From assembly GCA_018343915.1 (NCBI GenBank), contig JABRWF010000003.1, positions 2,666,001 to 2,730,000 on the forward strand: a stretch of DNA of 64,000 bases. Direction: 5' to 3'. Within the stretch, counting starts at the first letter, position 1; each line of letters opens with the position of its first letter. This stretch comes from Agroathelia rolfsii (Eukaryota > Basidiomycota > Agaricomycetes > Amylocorticiales > Amylocorticiaceae). The notes beneath the pieces are model-generated. The model was given only the letters and a program-made list of their open reading frames with translations, was not told the DNA's origin and searched no databases. Position numbers and translations under genes: made by a program. Positions 36,541 through 48,186 of the stretch are shown here, piece by piece.

Positions 36541-38818
36541 TCATTCACATGAAAAACTGCTTGAGCTGTTAGCGTCGCCTCCGTTATATTTAGCCATCTG
36601 CGCATATGTGTGGTTATCGTGAGTATCCAATCAAAGAACTCTTATACTGGTTTGAGGGTCAAAAGTATAACAAGACTCACCAAGGGGTATGGGCAAAGCT
36701 TTCGCTCAAAGTCTACACCGAGCGTCTTGTTGTCATCGTTGTAACTAGCCCCAATGATGTAATCTGGCGCGGTGCCATTTTCTGTCCAGGCGAGAAGGCT
36801 GAGGATCATGTCCTAAGGAATTGTGCGTGTAAAAAATGGGTTTGCCGAAACGAAACAGAAAAGGGTGTTTGCTACTTACATGGCTAACGTCGAACACAGC
36901 AGACTGGCCTGCGCCGCCAAGAGAGATATCGCGCTGGCCTGGTCCACCAAAGTTCCATGGTGCGTTGCCAAAGAAGCAGTGGCCCATTCCAGGCACGGTG
37001 AAGAGTCGATAAGAGTCGCGGGGGTCGTAGCCCAGTGTTGCACGCACGTGTTCATGGTAGTAGATGGACTAGTAGATAATAATAAAATATTAGTGGAGCT
37101 CATGTGGGTGTATTTTGTGACGATAACATACAGAGCCGTATGGAATCACTTGGTCTGCTGTCCCAACAAATCCGATGAACTTGCCGCCCCGTTGAATGAA
37201 TGGAGTGATGTCTCCGTCCAAGGCAGTTGTCTGTCCCGGGTCGGTGATATCGGCGATCTTGGTAAGATTCAGTAAGGCAGCTTGTGTAAACTCATAGGAA
37301 TCGTTGACGGAAGTGAAGTTCAGGACTTGGTACCTGCAGCATATAAGATAAATATTGACAAGCATGAGAGAAAAACCTAATCTCACTTGAAGTAGTCAGG
37401 TCCGGGCTCGAATGGTGTGCCAAGAATGAAGTCGGAGAGTGCCCATTCAGATCCATATGAAAAGGCGGGGAAGAGGAAGTTACCCTGCGCATCGGTCCAG
37501 TTGGTGTAGATAGATTCCGCCACAGGTATTTGAGCCTTCGTAAGATTCATTTGGGTGAAGTCAGGTTTGCAAATGGCAGGATTCGTAATCATGCCGTCCA
37601 CGAGACCGTCCAAGCCGTCACATTGGGCCATGATGGATGTGTGGATGTTTGTCCATGTATCAACGTCCACATAGCCTTCCAGAGAAGGTTCGTTTAATAA
37701 GTTTGATTGGACGGTCCAGCCATTCCTAGCAAAGAGGCATACTTGAGAAACAGAGGCGCTCCCAGGTCACAATGCTGTCACTTACAAATGAGTCCACCAA
37801 TATGCGGGAGAGCCAGCGAGGACTCCATCGTAATCGTCTGGATAAGCTTGCAACTCTTTCAGACCCTGTTTTCCGCCAGAGGAACATCCAATCCAGTAGT
37901 TCTTCCTCGCGCTTCCACCATAGAAGGCATTGACGATTTTCTTCGAGTACACGGTAGAAAGGTGAACAGCACGATGACCAAAGTCAATCTGAGATTCTGG
38001 ATTGTTGATCCTAAAAGGAGGAAGGTTTAATTGTCATGATAACGGGGGCACATAATACAAAGAAAACTTGAAAAAATCAAACTCACGCAAAAGTCCCATC
38101 AGCTCCAGTACCGTTGTGGCCTGTATCAGTAGAGGCGACAGCAAAGCCATATTTGGCCAGAGGAATACCCATGCTAACAAAATACATCGTTAATCTTCAA
38201 GGTATGTACATCATATATGTGAAAGACATACTCCGGATAATTCACACCACCTGCCTAAAATTATCATTAAAATTAGTAAGCTGAGTGATTATGGGATAGG
38301 ATTGTAATTCATACATCGCCTCCATTTCCTATAAATGCAAATCGTTGATTCCATCCATCGAGTGGTAACCAAACTTCAAACTGAACGCGGGATCGGGATG
38401 TGGTATTGAAGAAAGCACCAAATCGGCAAAACGCCGGAAGATTAGGAACTGGTTCGTTGTATGAAAGGCTTGCGTATGGTGTGGAGAAATTGGTGCCGTC
38501 TAAACGTTGCAAATGATTGGGTAACACACAACCAACAATTATAAGCACCAGAAAAATTCTGCAACCTCAGTAGCTGGAGAACTTGCCTGGATAGACCTGA
38601 GTAGAATATACTTCATGGTGGCTCGGTATAATCGAAGATGCAGCCCCCCGGAGAGAGCTGCAGCGACTGGCGTATGAATCACTATCACTGGCACTGGCAA
38701 GGGCAGTTTGCCAGTGGGAATTCGCCAATGCCAAACCCGAGAAAAGTAATTGCAAAAAGACCATGTTGGCTATAAGGCAAGAGACAAGGGTGAGGTAGAG
38801 CCCCAGTGAGGATATCAT
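36541..38818 (-). CDS. Secreted tannase/feruloyl esterase family protein, copy B
   Basis: Paralogue of 19933-22211 with the same exon structure. Start 38818 (MISSLGLYLTLVSCLIANMV). Exon 1 ends at 38587 before the same GC-AG intron. Catalytic blocks persist: GCSSGGKQGL, DDYDGVLAGSPAYWW, QCDGLDGLVDGMI and VPGMGHC. The last exon MAKYNGGDANSSSSFSCE stops at 36541. I found no frameshift or premature stop, and all donor/acceptor dinucleotides I checked are present. Amino-acid differences from copy A are mostly conservative and fall outside the catalytic blocks (FDGVIAGS to YDGVLAGS, HCLGGN to HCFFGN, SGFVLGTPY to SDFILGTPF). Probably a functional recent paralogue. Confidence 0.9.
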
Positions 38819-39569
38819 GTTGGCCTATGGAGCTTTTATGTTAGGAGCGTTCAAGTTATTTTTGTTTTTGAGACGTACATTATCATCTGGATGAAATGTT
38901 TAAGTGTTCCAATTAGTAATATTAGTCGATTATCAAATGTCAGTGGGGTAACTGGCAACCAGCCTTCTAGATTGCGGGGAAATGCAACACATGGGCCAAT
39001 TTGCCGGGAAAAACCGTTCATACTAAACGATACTTGTATAGAGTCTGCTGAGCTGGTGACGCCTAGCAACTTCCGGAGCCCTACAATTCGACATATATAG
39101 CCGCAGCCACCACGACAGCCTAAAACAGCCATACCAGTGCTAATGACCCAGTGTACAGTATTTTGATAAATTGTCTACTTAATAGTAGTTCGAGACCTAT
39201 GAAGTAACTTGAAGTTGTTAAACATTTGGGTTATGTTAATTTCAGCTGTTTGTTGCTTGATAACATTCCGGTGAAAATGCATGATCATCGGACATAGTGC
39301 ATATTATGTGTCTGCCCATATGCCGCAGTGGCGGTACATTCTATTTATTCGGAAGGTTAAACATATTGGATCGGCCGGACTTGAGCTTCAAGTTTCAGAC
39401 CACGTATAACCAAGCTGAAGTAACACTGGATTGAAACGTGGTAGTAGCGATGTTTTCTTGGTTATCTTAAGCTTAAACAAAGTAGTTAGTATTTATTCGT
39501 ATATGTAAAATACTGAGTATATGTACTACAACATGAATTCAAAGAAGCCTCACTCAAATCAAAGGCCCT
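38819..39569. other. Tannase B upstream region
   Basis: About 750 bases, paralogous to 22212-22933 with more indels (for example an added TAACACTGGATTGAAA near 39421). Non-coding. Confidence 0.5.
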
Positions 39570-40790
39570 TTAATCCAAACCTGCTCCATGCGAAGGGGGG
39601 AAGAGAGGCATCTTTAAGTCAGTTCTGTTGGAAACATCAATTTCACCAATATCTTATGAGGCAGAAAAAATTAAGAGAAAGATAAGCTATTTACCAATCC
39701 ATGCTTACGAGGACTGAGGTGGCTTCATGAGACAGTCGCTTGGGTAAAATTTTGAATGCTCAAGGTTCTTCAAGTAGATAGCAACTACTCTATCGACATC
39801 TTTTTCAGACGTAGGAAGGGATCCCTTAAGCCAATCATAATCTTGTACACGATCAGCAAACATAGAGGTCAGAAGATCCACTGGATCCTGAAGTCCAATC
39901 CTTCTCTACCATAAGGACTAAAACTAGGTTTTGGTAATTGCTGTTGGCCTGCTATCTCTATAGGATTTGAAACGCTATAACTGACCACCGGTATAAGTAA
40001 GGATATAGCTAATTACATTGCAAGAGCAGATGTCCTGAATTATAGCTTTCAATGATACTAATTTAGCACGGCAAACTTGTAACAATGATACGTACATTCG
40101 GCTACGTATGTCAGATGCGGCATCTGACATCGCCCGGACAATAAGATTTTCAGAGACCGCATCCGGTATTTCTAAATCTAAGAAATACTCCACTAATGCT
40201 CTTACAAATGCATACAACTTCAGCTTGAAAAGGCCAATAAGGAAAAAAAAAAAAAACACCTTCAGCTGATCCAAAATCTGTTGCGGCACGTCTAAACAGT
40301 ATGAACTCCTGAGAAGAGGATATTCGATTCTATTTGCAGTTTTGAGATTGTTTCACTTGTGCATTGCTCCAATTCTTAAAAGCCGTCACAAATCTAGATC
40401 AAATCAAAAGAATTTCCTCATTAATATAAACGATGGCGCCACCTATTGTAAGTCCCTTCACCGGCTGTAGAGCGCATCTTCAAAAGTAAACATTCATGAT
40501 ATTAGATTTTTCCAATATTACTGGGTCCTATTGGGTCCTATCCATTTATATATGACACATCTTTGTAGCATCGCAGCATATGGTCAGGCTGAATATTACG
40601 AGCTATCTCCATCGAGCATTGCCAAGCTAACGTTCACACTAGCTTGCGCGTGCTCTGGCTCACTCTGAAAATCACCATCAGAAAAATTGTCAGTCTGATA
40701 TCATATAAAATGTTTACCATGAGTTACTAGCAGCATTATGTCATGGCCTTCCAAAATTCCTAGTGAAAATTCCCATAAAAGAAACTCTAC
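39570..40790 (-). pseudogene. Class I terpene synthase remnant, copy B
   Basis: Paralogue of 22934-24403, lacking the first exons because the duplication ends at 40790. It keeps DNFSDGDFQSEPEHA at about 40690-40646 (CAG where copy A has TAG) and EYFLDLEIPDAVSENLIVRA at about 40190. The metal-binding exon is damaged (GACATCTGCTCTTGCAAT is present but its upstream junction is altered), and an insertion near 39745 shifts the frame of the C-terminal exon. Not functional. Confidence 0.75.
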
Positions 40791-41001
40791 ATCAGCAAAA
40801 TTACATGGCACTTTTTGACTTTTAACTTTCAACTTTTTATACTTTTTATACGTTTTTGCAACTTTTAGGTCATTTCTAGGGGTAAACTCCTGGAATCTTC
40901 TTATTGAAAATGAACTTAGATTTTTTGTTTTTTTAAGCAACTCTACATATATAGTTTTTAATCCTTTTTACAACTTTATTAAGCTTTTTGAAGTAAACTC
41001 A
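40791..41001. repeat. MITE-like terminus and AT-rich spacer
   Basis: The first 25 bases (ATCAGCAAAATTACATGGCA...) match the right arm of the fold-back MITE at 31615 with about three differences; no second arm found nearby. The rest is T-rich. Confidence 0.5.
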
Positions 41002-41670
41002 TTGCAACAAACAAAAAACGACGACTTAATAACAGAGCAGCTCAATAACAGAGAAGGGCTCAAAAATAGACAGCAGCTGAGAAATAGATGGCAGCTTAAG
41101 CCAAAACGGCAATCTATAGTTGCCATCTATGCAAGCACTCCCTTTAGCTGCAATGTACACCTCTCAATGCAAACATTGTCCCCAATGCCCCTGAACATGT
41201 CCTACAATGGCTCTGAGCCTTATGTAAATGCTCACACTCAAGAATATGATGCGGCGGGATACAATCGCTCGAGGGAGGACCGCAACAGGGGGAGGACTGT
41301 GGTGCAAAGGGGCATGATTGCTCAAGGGAAAGCGCGGCATAGGGAGAGTGGTGCGGGGGGACACAGTCATTCAAGGGGGCATGGTTGCTCACCTGGGCAT
41401 AGTAGCTCCAGGGAAAGCGCAACGCAGGAAGAGACTGGCATAGGGGGACATAGTCACTCAAGGGGCCAAAGTCACTCACGCGGGGACAGTGGCTTGAGGG
41501 AAAGTGCAGCACAGGGGGAGACTGGCATGAGGGGACACAGTTGCTCAAGGGGGCACAGCCATCTGTGCTTGATATCTATACTGGCACTTGCTTTAATTAC
41601 AATGTCATTCTCAAAGAACGAGAGACCTTCATTGAATATATGCTTATCTATTGAGGAAGCTCGGGCCTGA
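41002..41670 (+). other. Open frame of 222 codons over a repeat, doubtful gene
   Basis: Begins MQQTKNDDLITEQLNNREGL. Residues 110-195 consist of about three Gly/His/Ser/Arg repeats of 28-29 residues (GGHSHSRG core). No known domain and no obvious splice context. The frame stays open because the repeat unit has no stop in this phase and the unit lengths (about 85 and 87 bases) nearly preserve frame. Lying between a decayed duplicate and an Hsp70 fragment, it may be chance. Confidence 0.25.
41326..41580 (+). repeat. Minisatellite, unit about 86 bases, about 2.9 copies
   Basis: Units start with GGGAAAGCGC or GGGAAAGTGC at 41326, 41411 and 41498. Each contains GGGGACACAGTCACTCAAGG-like words. 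Strongly purine-rich on the + strand. Confidence 0.75.
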
Positions 41671-41932
41671 GCAACCGTGCAGTCCATGTCCTCCTGAGAC
41701 AGACGGCCCTTCTTGTTCGAGATTGTGATTTGCTCAGATTTGCTGGTGCCTCTATCGGCAGTGGAGACCTTCATGACACTGTTAGTGTCAATCTTGAAGG
41801 TGACCTCAATCTGAGGAACACCACGAGGAGCGGGAGGAATGCCGTTGAGCTCAAACTTGCCGAGCAGGTTATTGTCCTTGGTCAGCGAACGCTCGCCCTT
41901 AAAAACCTGGATGAAGACGGCGGCCTAGCATC
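41664..41932 (-). pseudogene. Hsp70 (BiP/Kar2-type) substrate-binding-domain fragment
   Basis: Minus-strand translation gives [40 protein letters not shown] and [16 protein letters not shown], which is unmistakably the beta-sandwich of a eukaryotic Hsp70, closest in feel to BiP. The N-terminal ATPase domain and the C-terminal lid are absent: similarity stops at about 41932 and about 41664. Substitutions at usually fixed positions ([15 protein letters not shown]) indicate decay. There is no promoter or start, so it is a dead fragment moved here by duplication or transposition. Confidence 0.85.
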
Positions 41933-42719
41933 AAATATACAATCGAAGGATGAATGTGAAAAGCATACCCGACCACAACGCGCGAAAAGTCCAAGTCCTG
42001 TGCGGCTCCCTACAACTCTCCCTACGAAAGTGCCCCTTCCATAGGCCGAACTCTACTGCGGAAGCAGGCCAAAACATTAATATTGGATTAATACATACAA
42101 GCAAAAGACGCCGAGCCGCACTTCCGCTATAGAGGCTTGAGCTTCTCAGGCTGAGTGGTGCCAATCTTGTCCAGGACTTTCCGGTGCCAATCTTGCGAGC
42201 AAATTAAAAAAACTCTGATGTCAAAGATACCCGACACAAAATTATCAGGCATGCAAATATCTGAGAGGGAGCTGAGAAACTCGGAACACGATTAATGCCG
42301 TTCAAGAATGCATCTCACTATTGGCAACGACCCAATTGAAGCTGGAATCACGGTTACTATATATTAAACCATAGCCAACTGCAGTTCGGCCAGTATACAT
42401 ATATCTTCAACTCGAGCAAACAGCACCAATTACCGCAGAAGCCTATCCTATCACAACGGCCTAATTTTGGTCGTTCTTCCACTTCTTCGAGTGTGCAGCT
42501 TGTTTCTTCTGGTCTATAACTTGAAACTGTATGCTGTCTCGGTGATGATGAATAGAGTCAACTCCACATGGCAGCCCTCATTAGCACGTGGGTCTGGGCA
42601 GGCTAGTGCCGCTGTCAAGCAGTTAAATATCCGTGCGCTCGTAGAATTGTGGATACTATAGTTTGCTGGTGACTAAACTAAGGTGTCGTGCAGGTTCCAT
42701 TTTCAGAGCGGCAGACACG
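41933..42719. other. Intergenic, GNAT gene upstream region
   Basis: 787 bases. The first part adjoins the Hsp70 fragment. A duplicated word, AAGATTGGCACCGGAAAGTC / AAGATTGGCACCACTCAGCC on the minus strand near 42160-42200, may be further pseudogene debris. No gene supported. Confidence 0.4.
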
Positions 42720-43590
42720 ATGAGTCTTGCATTCAAACATGATCCGCTGATTAAATATCGAAAGTATACCGAGGTATGATCCACTTTATAGTTGTCCAGA
42801 TAGATGCTTATTTTTTGAGCCTAGAATCATTGCGAAAACCGTTTTTACAATGTTTCTCTGCACATCTACATAATCTTGTTATTGCTCGTTTCTTCCCTGC
42901 AAACCTGGCATACTGTATGGACTATTGATCAAGATCAAGGCGCAGCTATCACAGTAATGTTCATAGAGTTTTCCGGACGTAATCGAGAAACCCCTTTTTT
43001 ACTGAGAAACAGGTCTTATGCCGAGACTACCCGTAAGGCTAGGATTACCGATCGCATTTTAGGGGCTATTTTACATGGCTGTGAATTGGTTTATTTCCAC
43101 ACAAGAACACCTCAACAGCGAGAGGTACGTTTAGTTATAATATCCATACCCTTGTTAGCTTATCTGAGTCTGGTGACAACGTCATGAACGTACTCAATCA
43201 GAGATTAAGATGGCATTGGGAGCTGCAGGACCAAGGCTATCCGAGATGATATTCCTAGAAGACATCGCAACACATCCAAACCATCGAGGCAAAGGCTATG
43301 GCAGTGCCCTTATTGACACGATTACTGCAATTGCAACGCTCCAAGATCGACCAACGGTGCTCGTATGTAGCAATGTAGCCAATACGACCTTCTATGAGTC
43401 CCATGGCTTCACAACCATCGCCGAAACATTGATTGGTGACGACGATCCTACCTGGCGCGAAAAACCCTTTACAGTAAAAGTTGTGAGTTGTCACTTTATC
43501 CTCTATTTGTCTGCCATGAATCCATGCTCATAAGGTGGCTTGTTGTATCAGATGATGAAAGAATCTAATACTGCCATAGAACAGAGTTGA
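42720..43590 (+). CDS. GNAT-family N-acetyltransferase
   Basis: Four exons, about 220 residues. Start 42720: MSLAFKHDPLIKYRKYTE, then intron GTATGA to CCTAG (42774-42825). Exon 2 holds a hydrophobic strand region and RITDRILGAILHGCELVYFH. Intron GTACGT to CAGAG gives REIKMALGAAGPRLSEMIFL in frame. The acetyl-CoA motif is clear: LEDIATHPNHRGKGYGSALI (Q/R-x-x-G-x-G/A loop). Motif B follows (TFYESHGFTTIAETLI). The last exon encodes MMKESNTAIEQS and stops at 43590. The substrate cannot be inferred. An unusually hydrophobic stretch in exon 2 (IYIILLLLVSSLQTW) might be an unspliced intron remnant or a real strand. Confidence 0.8.
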
Positions 43591-43783
43591 GAATACAATT
43601 GTCGATGAGTACGAACATGAAAGAAGTCACAATCATATTATACTATGTAGAAGCGTGCTTAGAATATCAGGCCCAATCATCGTGCGTCAATGCGTCAAAA
43701 TCGTAACCACCAACCACGTACAAGAAACATTAAGATGAAGATGTATGCATGCAAGAAGAGGAAAAAGAAAAAGAAAAGAGGTC

Positions 43784-46700
43784 TCATTTCCCAGGCTTCT
43801 TGTCCGCTCTCCACTCCCTAAAAATCCCATCCATGCTTTTGTAGACAAGATGTGTAGGTATACATCTAATGATCTCCCCCACCTTGATCTCTACCTCGTT
43901 CCTACCGGCGTCGCCCGCTGCCTTGACTGCGTACTCTACAGCCATGCGATATATGGCCAAGACCGCAAGGGAAACGTGCGATTGTTGAGCAGCGTGTGCC
44001 TGTCCAGGCAGCAACGCCGAAACAAGTGGACCAGCAGAATTAGAACCTGTGCTGGGTGCTGTGAACGCTGTCGCCCGTTCTCCACGCACCAATCTCAAGA
44101 GAATTTCTAGAAGATTGTCCATTTCAGCCAGGTGGGTCATGACGAACAGATTGCGCTCATGTAGTTCGCCAACGAGCGAGTTTGTCGTCCAGCCCTCGAT
44201 AATGGTGGCAATGGTTGGTGCCTACATTATTAGACAATTATGAGATGAATGATGAATAACAACAGTCGAAATTGAAAAATTACCGGATCTGGATCCACTA
44301 CTTCGATCTTCTTCTCCCACCCATCTGCGGCCTCTCCAGCAACCCAGAACCTCCCACCAAACATGCTCTTGAGCCAATCTTGTACATCGCCCGACTTCAC
44401 CCAGCGCGGCTCTGATAAAGGCCTGTCCTTGTCGAGATGTATGGTGAGAGTCGTGTGAAAAGGCAGGTTGCCTTTATGGAATGGCGGATAGGCTACATCC
44501 ACCTCATCGCCTTCTGATGGGGTTGGTAGAGCCACGTAAGATGTTCCTTCCTCGGAAAGAGCCTCAAGCTAGATAGAACACAGAGTTAGATAGTGGCTTA
44601 TTGAACCATAGCACATCACTGACCAGTATACCCTTGAAATCATGATGCTCATCGCGCTCGATGTTCAATCCGACTTCAATACGTCCCTCGCGACGGGCCA
44701 CTTTCAACTTATCAACGACAGACGAATCAATGACGAGCCGCCGAGTGCCGGCTGCGTATGATATCGAGAGTCGATTCGCTGACGGAACGCACACGTTGAC
44801 CCGAGCCTCGTTGCCGTAAGAATCGCCACCAGATGATGCTGAAGATGTTGAGAGCATAGCATGCGAAGATGGTGTTGCAGGGGGCTCAGGCAGATGCTCT
44901 CCCGCAAAACCGTTAGCGTGTATCGGAACGGCAGAATGTTCAGCGTTGGCATTGTGCGGAGTGACGGTGGGCTCAGAAGCAAGCTGCGTTTCTTGATGAT
45001 CTCCATATCCAGCAGGGTCTATTGACTGGGTGGCTGCGACCTGGGTCTGGACGTATTCATCATCGTTAGCATGTTCCTTGCTGGACGGTACAGTCTCAGA
45101 CTGAGCAACAGGAACGACAGCATGAGCGGAAGATGCAGAATGATCTAATGCCAGAGACGAATCCATCTCATGGTTATATGGCTGCGGATGAATTTCGCTT
45201 GTATCAGAGACACTGTCACTTTGTCTTTTGACAGCTGTAACATCCGCGCCAACATTATCTAGAACGGATAATTGCCCGTTCGAATTTTCAGCATGGAGAG
45301 CGTCCCTTTCTTGCTCATCATCATGATGCTCCAGCTCAACGGTAGCCTGATCATCAGCATCACCGCCATAAGCATCCTGAGTCTCTGCCTCTTGGGACAT
45401 GTACAAGCTTTGCTGGCCTTTGATATCAAAAAATAACAGAAAAAGTACAAGTCAGCAGCATGGACGCCCGCGCCCAAAGCGGAATGACCCTCTTTGTCGA
45501 GAGGCTCCAATAACGCAGATCATCAGCGTTGACAGAAGAGGTGACTCACCACTTGCATCTTCTTCATAGCCTTCAGCATGCTCGTCCACATTGCCTGTTT
45601 GCAACTCATCTGCGTCATACTCTTCATCATCATCATGACCCTCCCCAATAGCAGCCATGAGCCAGTCACCCTCGCTTGCTGTAGTGGTATCGGCAATGCT
45701 GGGCGCAGCACTACCGGTATTTTGTTCGTCCAAGTGGTGGTGGGCGCCTTCTTGCACACTTATTTGAGGTGGCGGGCGGCGAGAACGACCTTCGTCATCT
45801 CCGTCATCGTCTTCCAGCTTACGTTTGCCTTTTCTTGAGTCCAAGGGGAGTGCCCCAGGAGTGGCAAAGGAAGGTGCGTGCGAAACGGGGTGAGCATCAT
45901 CGGCGGATACCGGGGTGTGGAAGTAAATGCGAACACGAGAGGGAGGCTCGGACTTGGCGATGATTGTGGCTTCGGCCTTGAGAGGAGTGAGCAGAGATTT
46001 TTTGGTATCTGTTGCTGCGCCATCCGATGGTTCAGTCGCTGCTGAGGATTCGTCCACCTTGATGACACTGTCTGAAGGAACAGTTACGGCTGCCGTATCA
46101 GATGTGTTGGACGCCGGCGTCGAATCCTGTGGCGATGTTGTGGAAGTTTTCAACCCCGGCACAACACCCCAATTCCAGTCCAACACCTTGATTTCCAGGC
46201 CAACCAACTTGAAATCGGTCAATGTACGCCTGTTTTCGTCCTTCTTCCCACCGATGCCAGAGCTCGATGTTGCCAAACTATCCCGAGAGCCGAAAATAGC
46301 CCCACCGCTCATTCCAGAACTCCCGCCACCACCGCCATGTCCACCACCACCTCGTGAATAACCGCCACGACCACGGAAGGATCCTCCGGAAGAGTTGTGA
46401 TGATAGTTGAAGGATCCACCCCGACGATTTCCGCCCATATTGCCATAATTGCTATTGTTGTTGTGGTAATTCCCTCGTGAACCATGTCCTCGTACAGATC
46501 CTCCACCAGACTTGTTAGATCCTCCACCGCCTCCGCCTCCTCCACGACCGCCTCGATTACTTGAACCTAGCATGACGCCTCCACGCGCCGAGCCACCTCT
46601 TCCTCCTCGTTGCCCAGAATGGCCGCCACGATTGTTAGCCATGCCGCCACCACCACGGTGATTTGAACCGGGCCCGCCTCCTCGACCGTGTGAACTTTGA

Positions 46701-47338
46701 TTGGCATGAGGCCCTTGTACGAATGGAGGCTGAACAGAAGGCGATTGGGAAGGGCCTGCCTGGAAGCCACCCTGATTATTGCTGGGACCGTTAAAACGTG
46801 GACGTTTTGCCGGGGGTAGATGCTGGGGCGGGGGATGGTGCATGTTATTAGGCTGAACCATAGGCTGAACTGTTGGAGCAGGTGCCTGAAAGTAAGACTG
46901 CTGAGGGGGTGGGGGTGGAGGGCCAGCAGACGATGGCATCATGCGCTGGTGCTGCTGGGCTTGGTATTGATGTTGAGGGGGTGGTTGGTGAGTATAAGGT
47001 TGCTGGTAGCCAGCAGCTGGCTGGTATGGGTTATAAACTTGCTGAGGCGGGGGTGGAGGTGGTTGTGTTGCAGGAGGAGGGGGCTGATAAGCCTGATGAA
47101 CGGGAGGGGGCCCATTGCGCTGTTGCCACTGGTGTCCGGGCCCACTGCCATAGCCATAGTTTGCATAGAGAGCACTTTGCTGTGGGTTGTATGCAGGCAC
47201 AGAAGGAGGTGGTGGTTGAGATGGTTGGTTGGTCTGTCCAGTCCAATATCCCGGTTGACCCGGTTGAGGAGGTGGAGGGCCGGGAGGCAAAGGAGGCTGT
47301 GGGTAGGACGGTGTGGGTATGAACGGGTTTTTATTCAT
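43784..47338 (-). CDS. Large Pro/Gln-rich and RGG-rich protein, unknown function
   Basis: One gene, about 1000 residues. Start 47338 (MNKNPFIPTPSYPQPPLPPG). Residues about 1-200 are Pro/Gln/Tyr-rich, followed by an RGG/GGG domain (RGGHSGQRGGRGGSARGG), typical of RNA-binding condensate proteins. A conserved-looking block follows: FKLVGLEIKVLDWNWGVVPG and SRVRIYFHTPVSADD, and a nuclear-type basic stretch SRKGKRKLEDDDGDDEGRSR. The intron at 45537-45416 joins DASG to QQSLYMSQEAETQDAYGG. The C-terminal half is acidic, then folded: VCVPSANRLSISYAAGTRRL, KMFGGRFWV-like (SMFGGRFWVAGEAADGWEKK) and HLAEMDNLLEILLRLVRGER, ending at 43784. No named domain recognised. Likely nuclear or RNP-associated by composition only. 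Confidence 0.8.
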
Positions 47339-48186
47339 TACAGACAAAGAGCAGTCAGATCTAGAGCGATTCACAAGTTCGAAGGGCACATAGAAGTCTT
47401 TATAGTAGACTAAAAGTCGAAAAACACGAATAGATGATAGCGAGACGTGTTCTTGCAAAGGTCGTATTGTCAGTGTAGGATGGCAGTTGTGTCAAGTTTC
47501 ACGCAGGTTTGCAGCTGCGCCACATTCGGACAATCTTCAGCCACATATTATCACGTGACACCTCGCACCCAGCTCGCCCCAGCTAGATGATTAGATTATA
47601 GAAGTTCACAGCAAATGACCTGCTTATCGCATCAACGAACGGTGAGTTCGAAAAAAATTGATGAGTCGCAGCTGTAGACGGGTGAGGCATGTAATTGAAA
47701 AGTGGCCAAATTTGATTCAGATGGTAATCGACAACTATGTATGATTCATAGATCATGCCAGAAACGAGATTTCGTGCAGTTCCCGACCGTAGATTGGGGC
47801 GACGTGATGACTGTCAGTAAAAGAGCCAGGAGAAAAGGAGATGCACAGTCATCAGCGACACCCGGGTAGTAAGGCATCTTATCTCCAAGTTGAACGAACT
47901 CCTGTTGGGCATGCTCTGCCTAAGGCTGACTCTGCGGTTCCAAGTCAGTCCTATAAAATGATCGTGTATTCTGGGAATGACGGATGAGAGTATGGTAGGA
48001 TGCAAGAACGTAAGGTAAATCGTAAATCGTAATGCAAACAAATACAGAGGAAAGAATAACGCATTTTTCAATGAGATTCAATGAACTATCTTGTGCGCCA
48101 TACTCAACAGAATAGCCATAGATTGTACATGACGACCTAGCCATGCCAGAAAATATATTGATGCGGTCAGATTGCAAGTTCGACAC
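47339..48186. other. Intergenic between two minus-strand genes
   Basis: 848 bases: promoter of the RGG-rich gene and 3' flank of the UPF0303 gene. No gene or repeat seen. Confidence 0.5.

Larger units (their letters stand above)
34917..40790. repeat. Segmental duplication, copy B (about 5.9 kb)
   Basis: Direct copy of 18310-24134. Left edge CTGATGGATGTATGCGCAAC at 34917; right edge about 40790, where a MITE-like terminus ATCAGCAAAATTACATGG begins. Divergence is a few percent in coding exons and higher, with small indels, in the terpene synthase part. Confidence 0.93.

Noticed and set aside
36541..38818. Possibility that tannase copy B is a pseudogene
   Set aside because: All exon junctions, catalytic motifs and the stop are preserved; no frameshift found.
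41002..41670. A secreted or structural Gly/His-rich protein gene
   Set aside because: The frame is explained by the minisatellite and there is no splice or conservation evidence; kept only as a doubtful ORF.
46820..47413. 197-codon + strand ORF opposite the RGG gene
   Set aside because: Composition (Leu/Arg/Trp runs) is the antisense of Pro/Gln-rich coding DNA.
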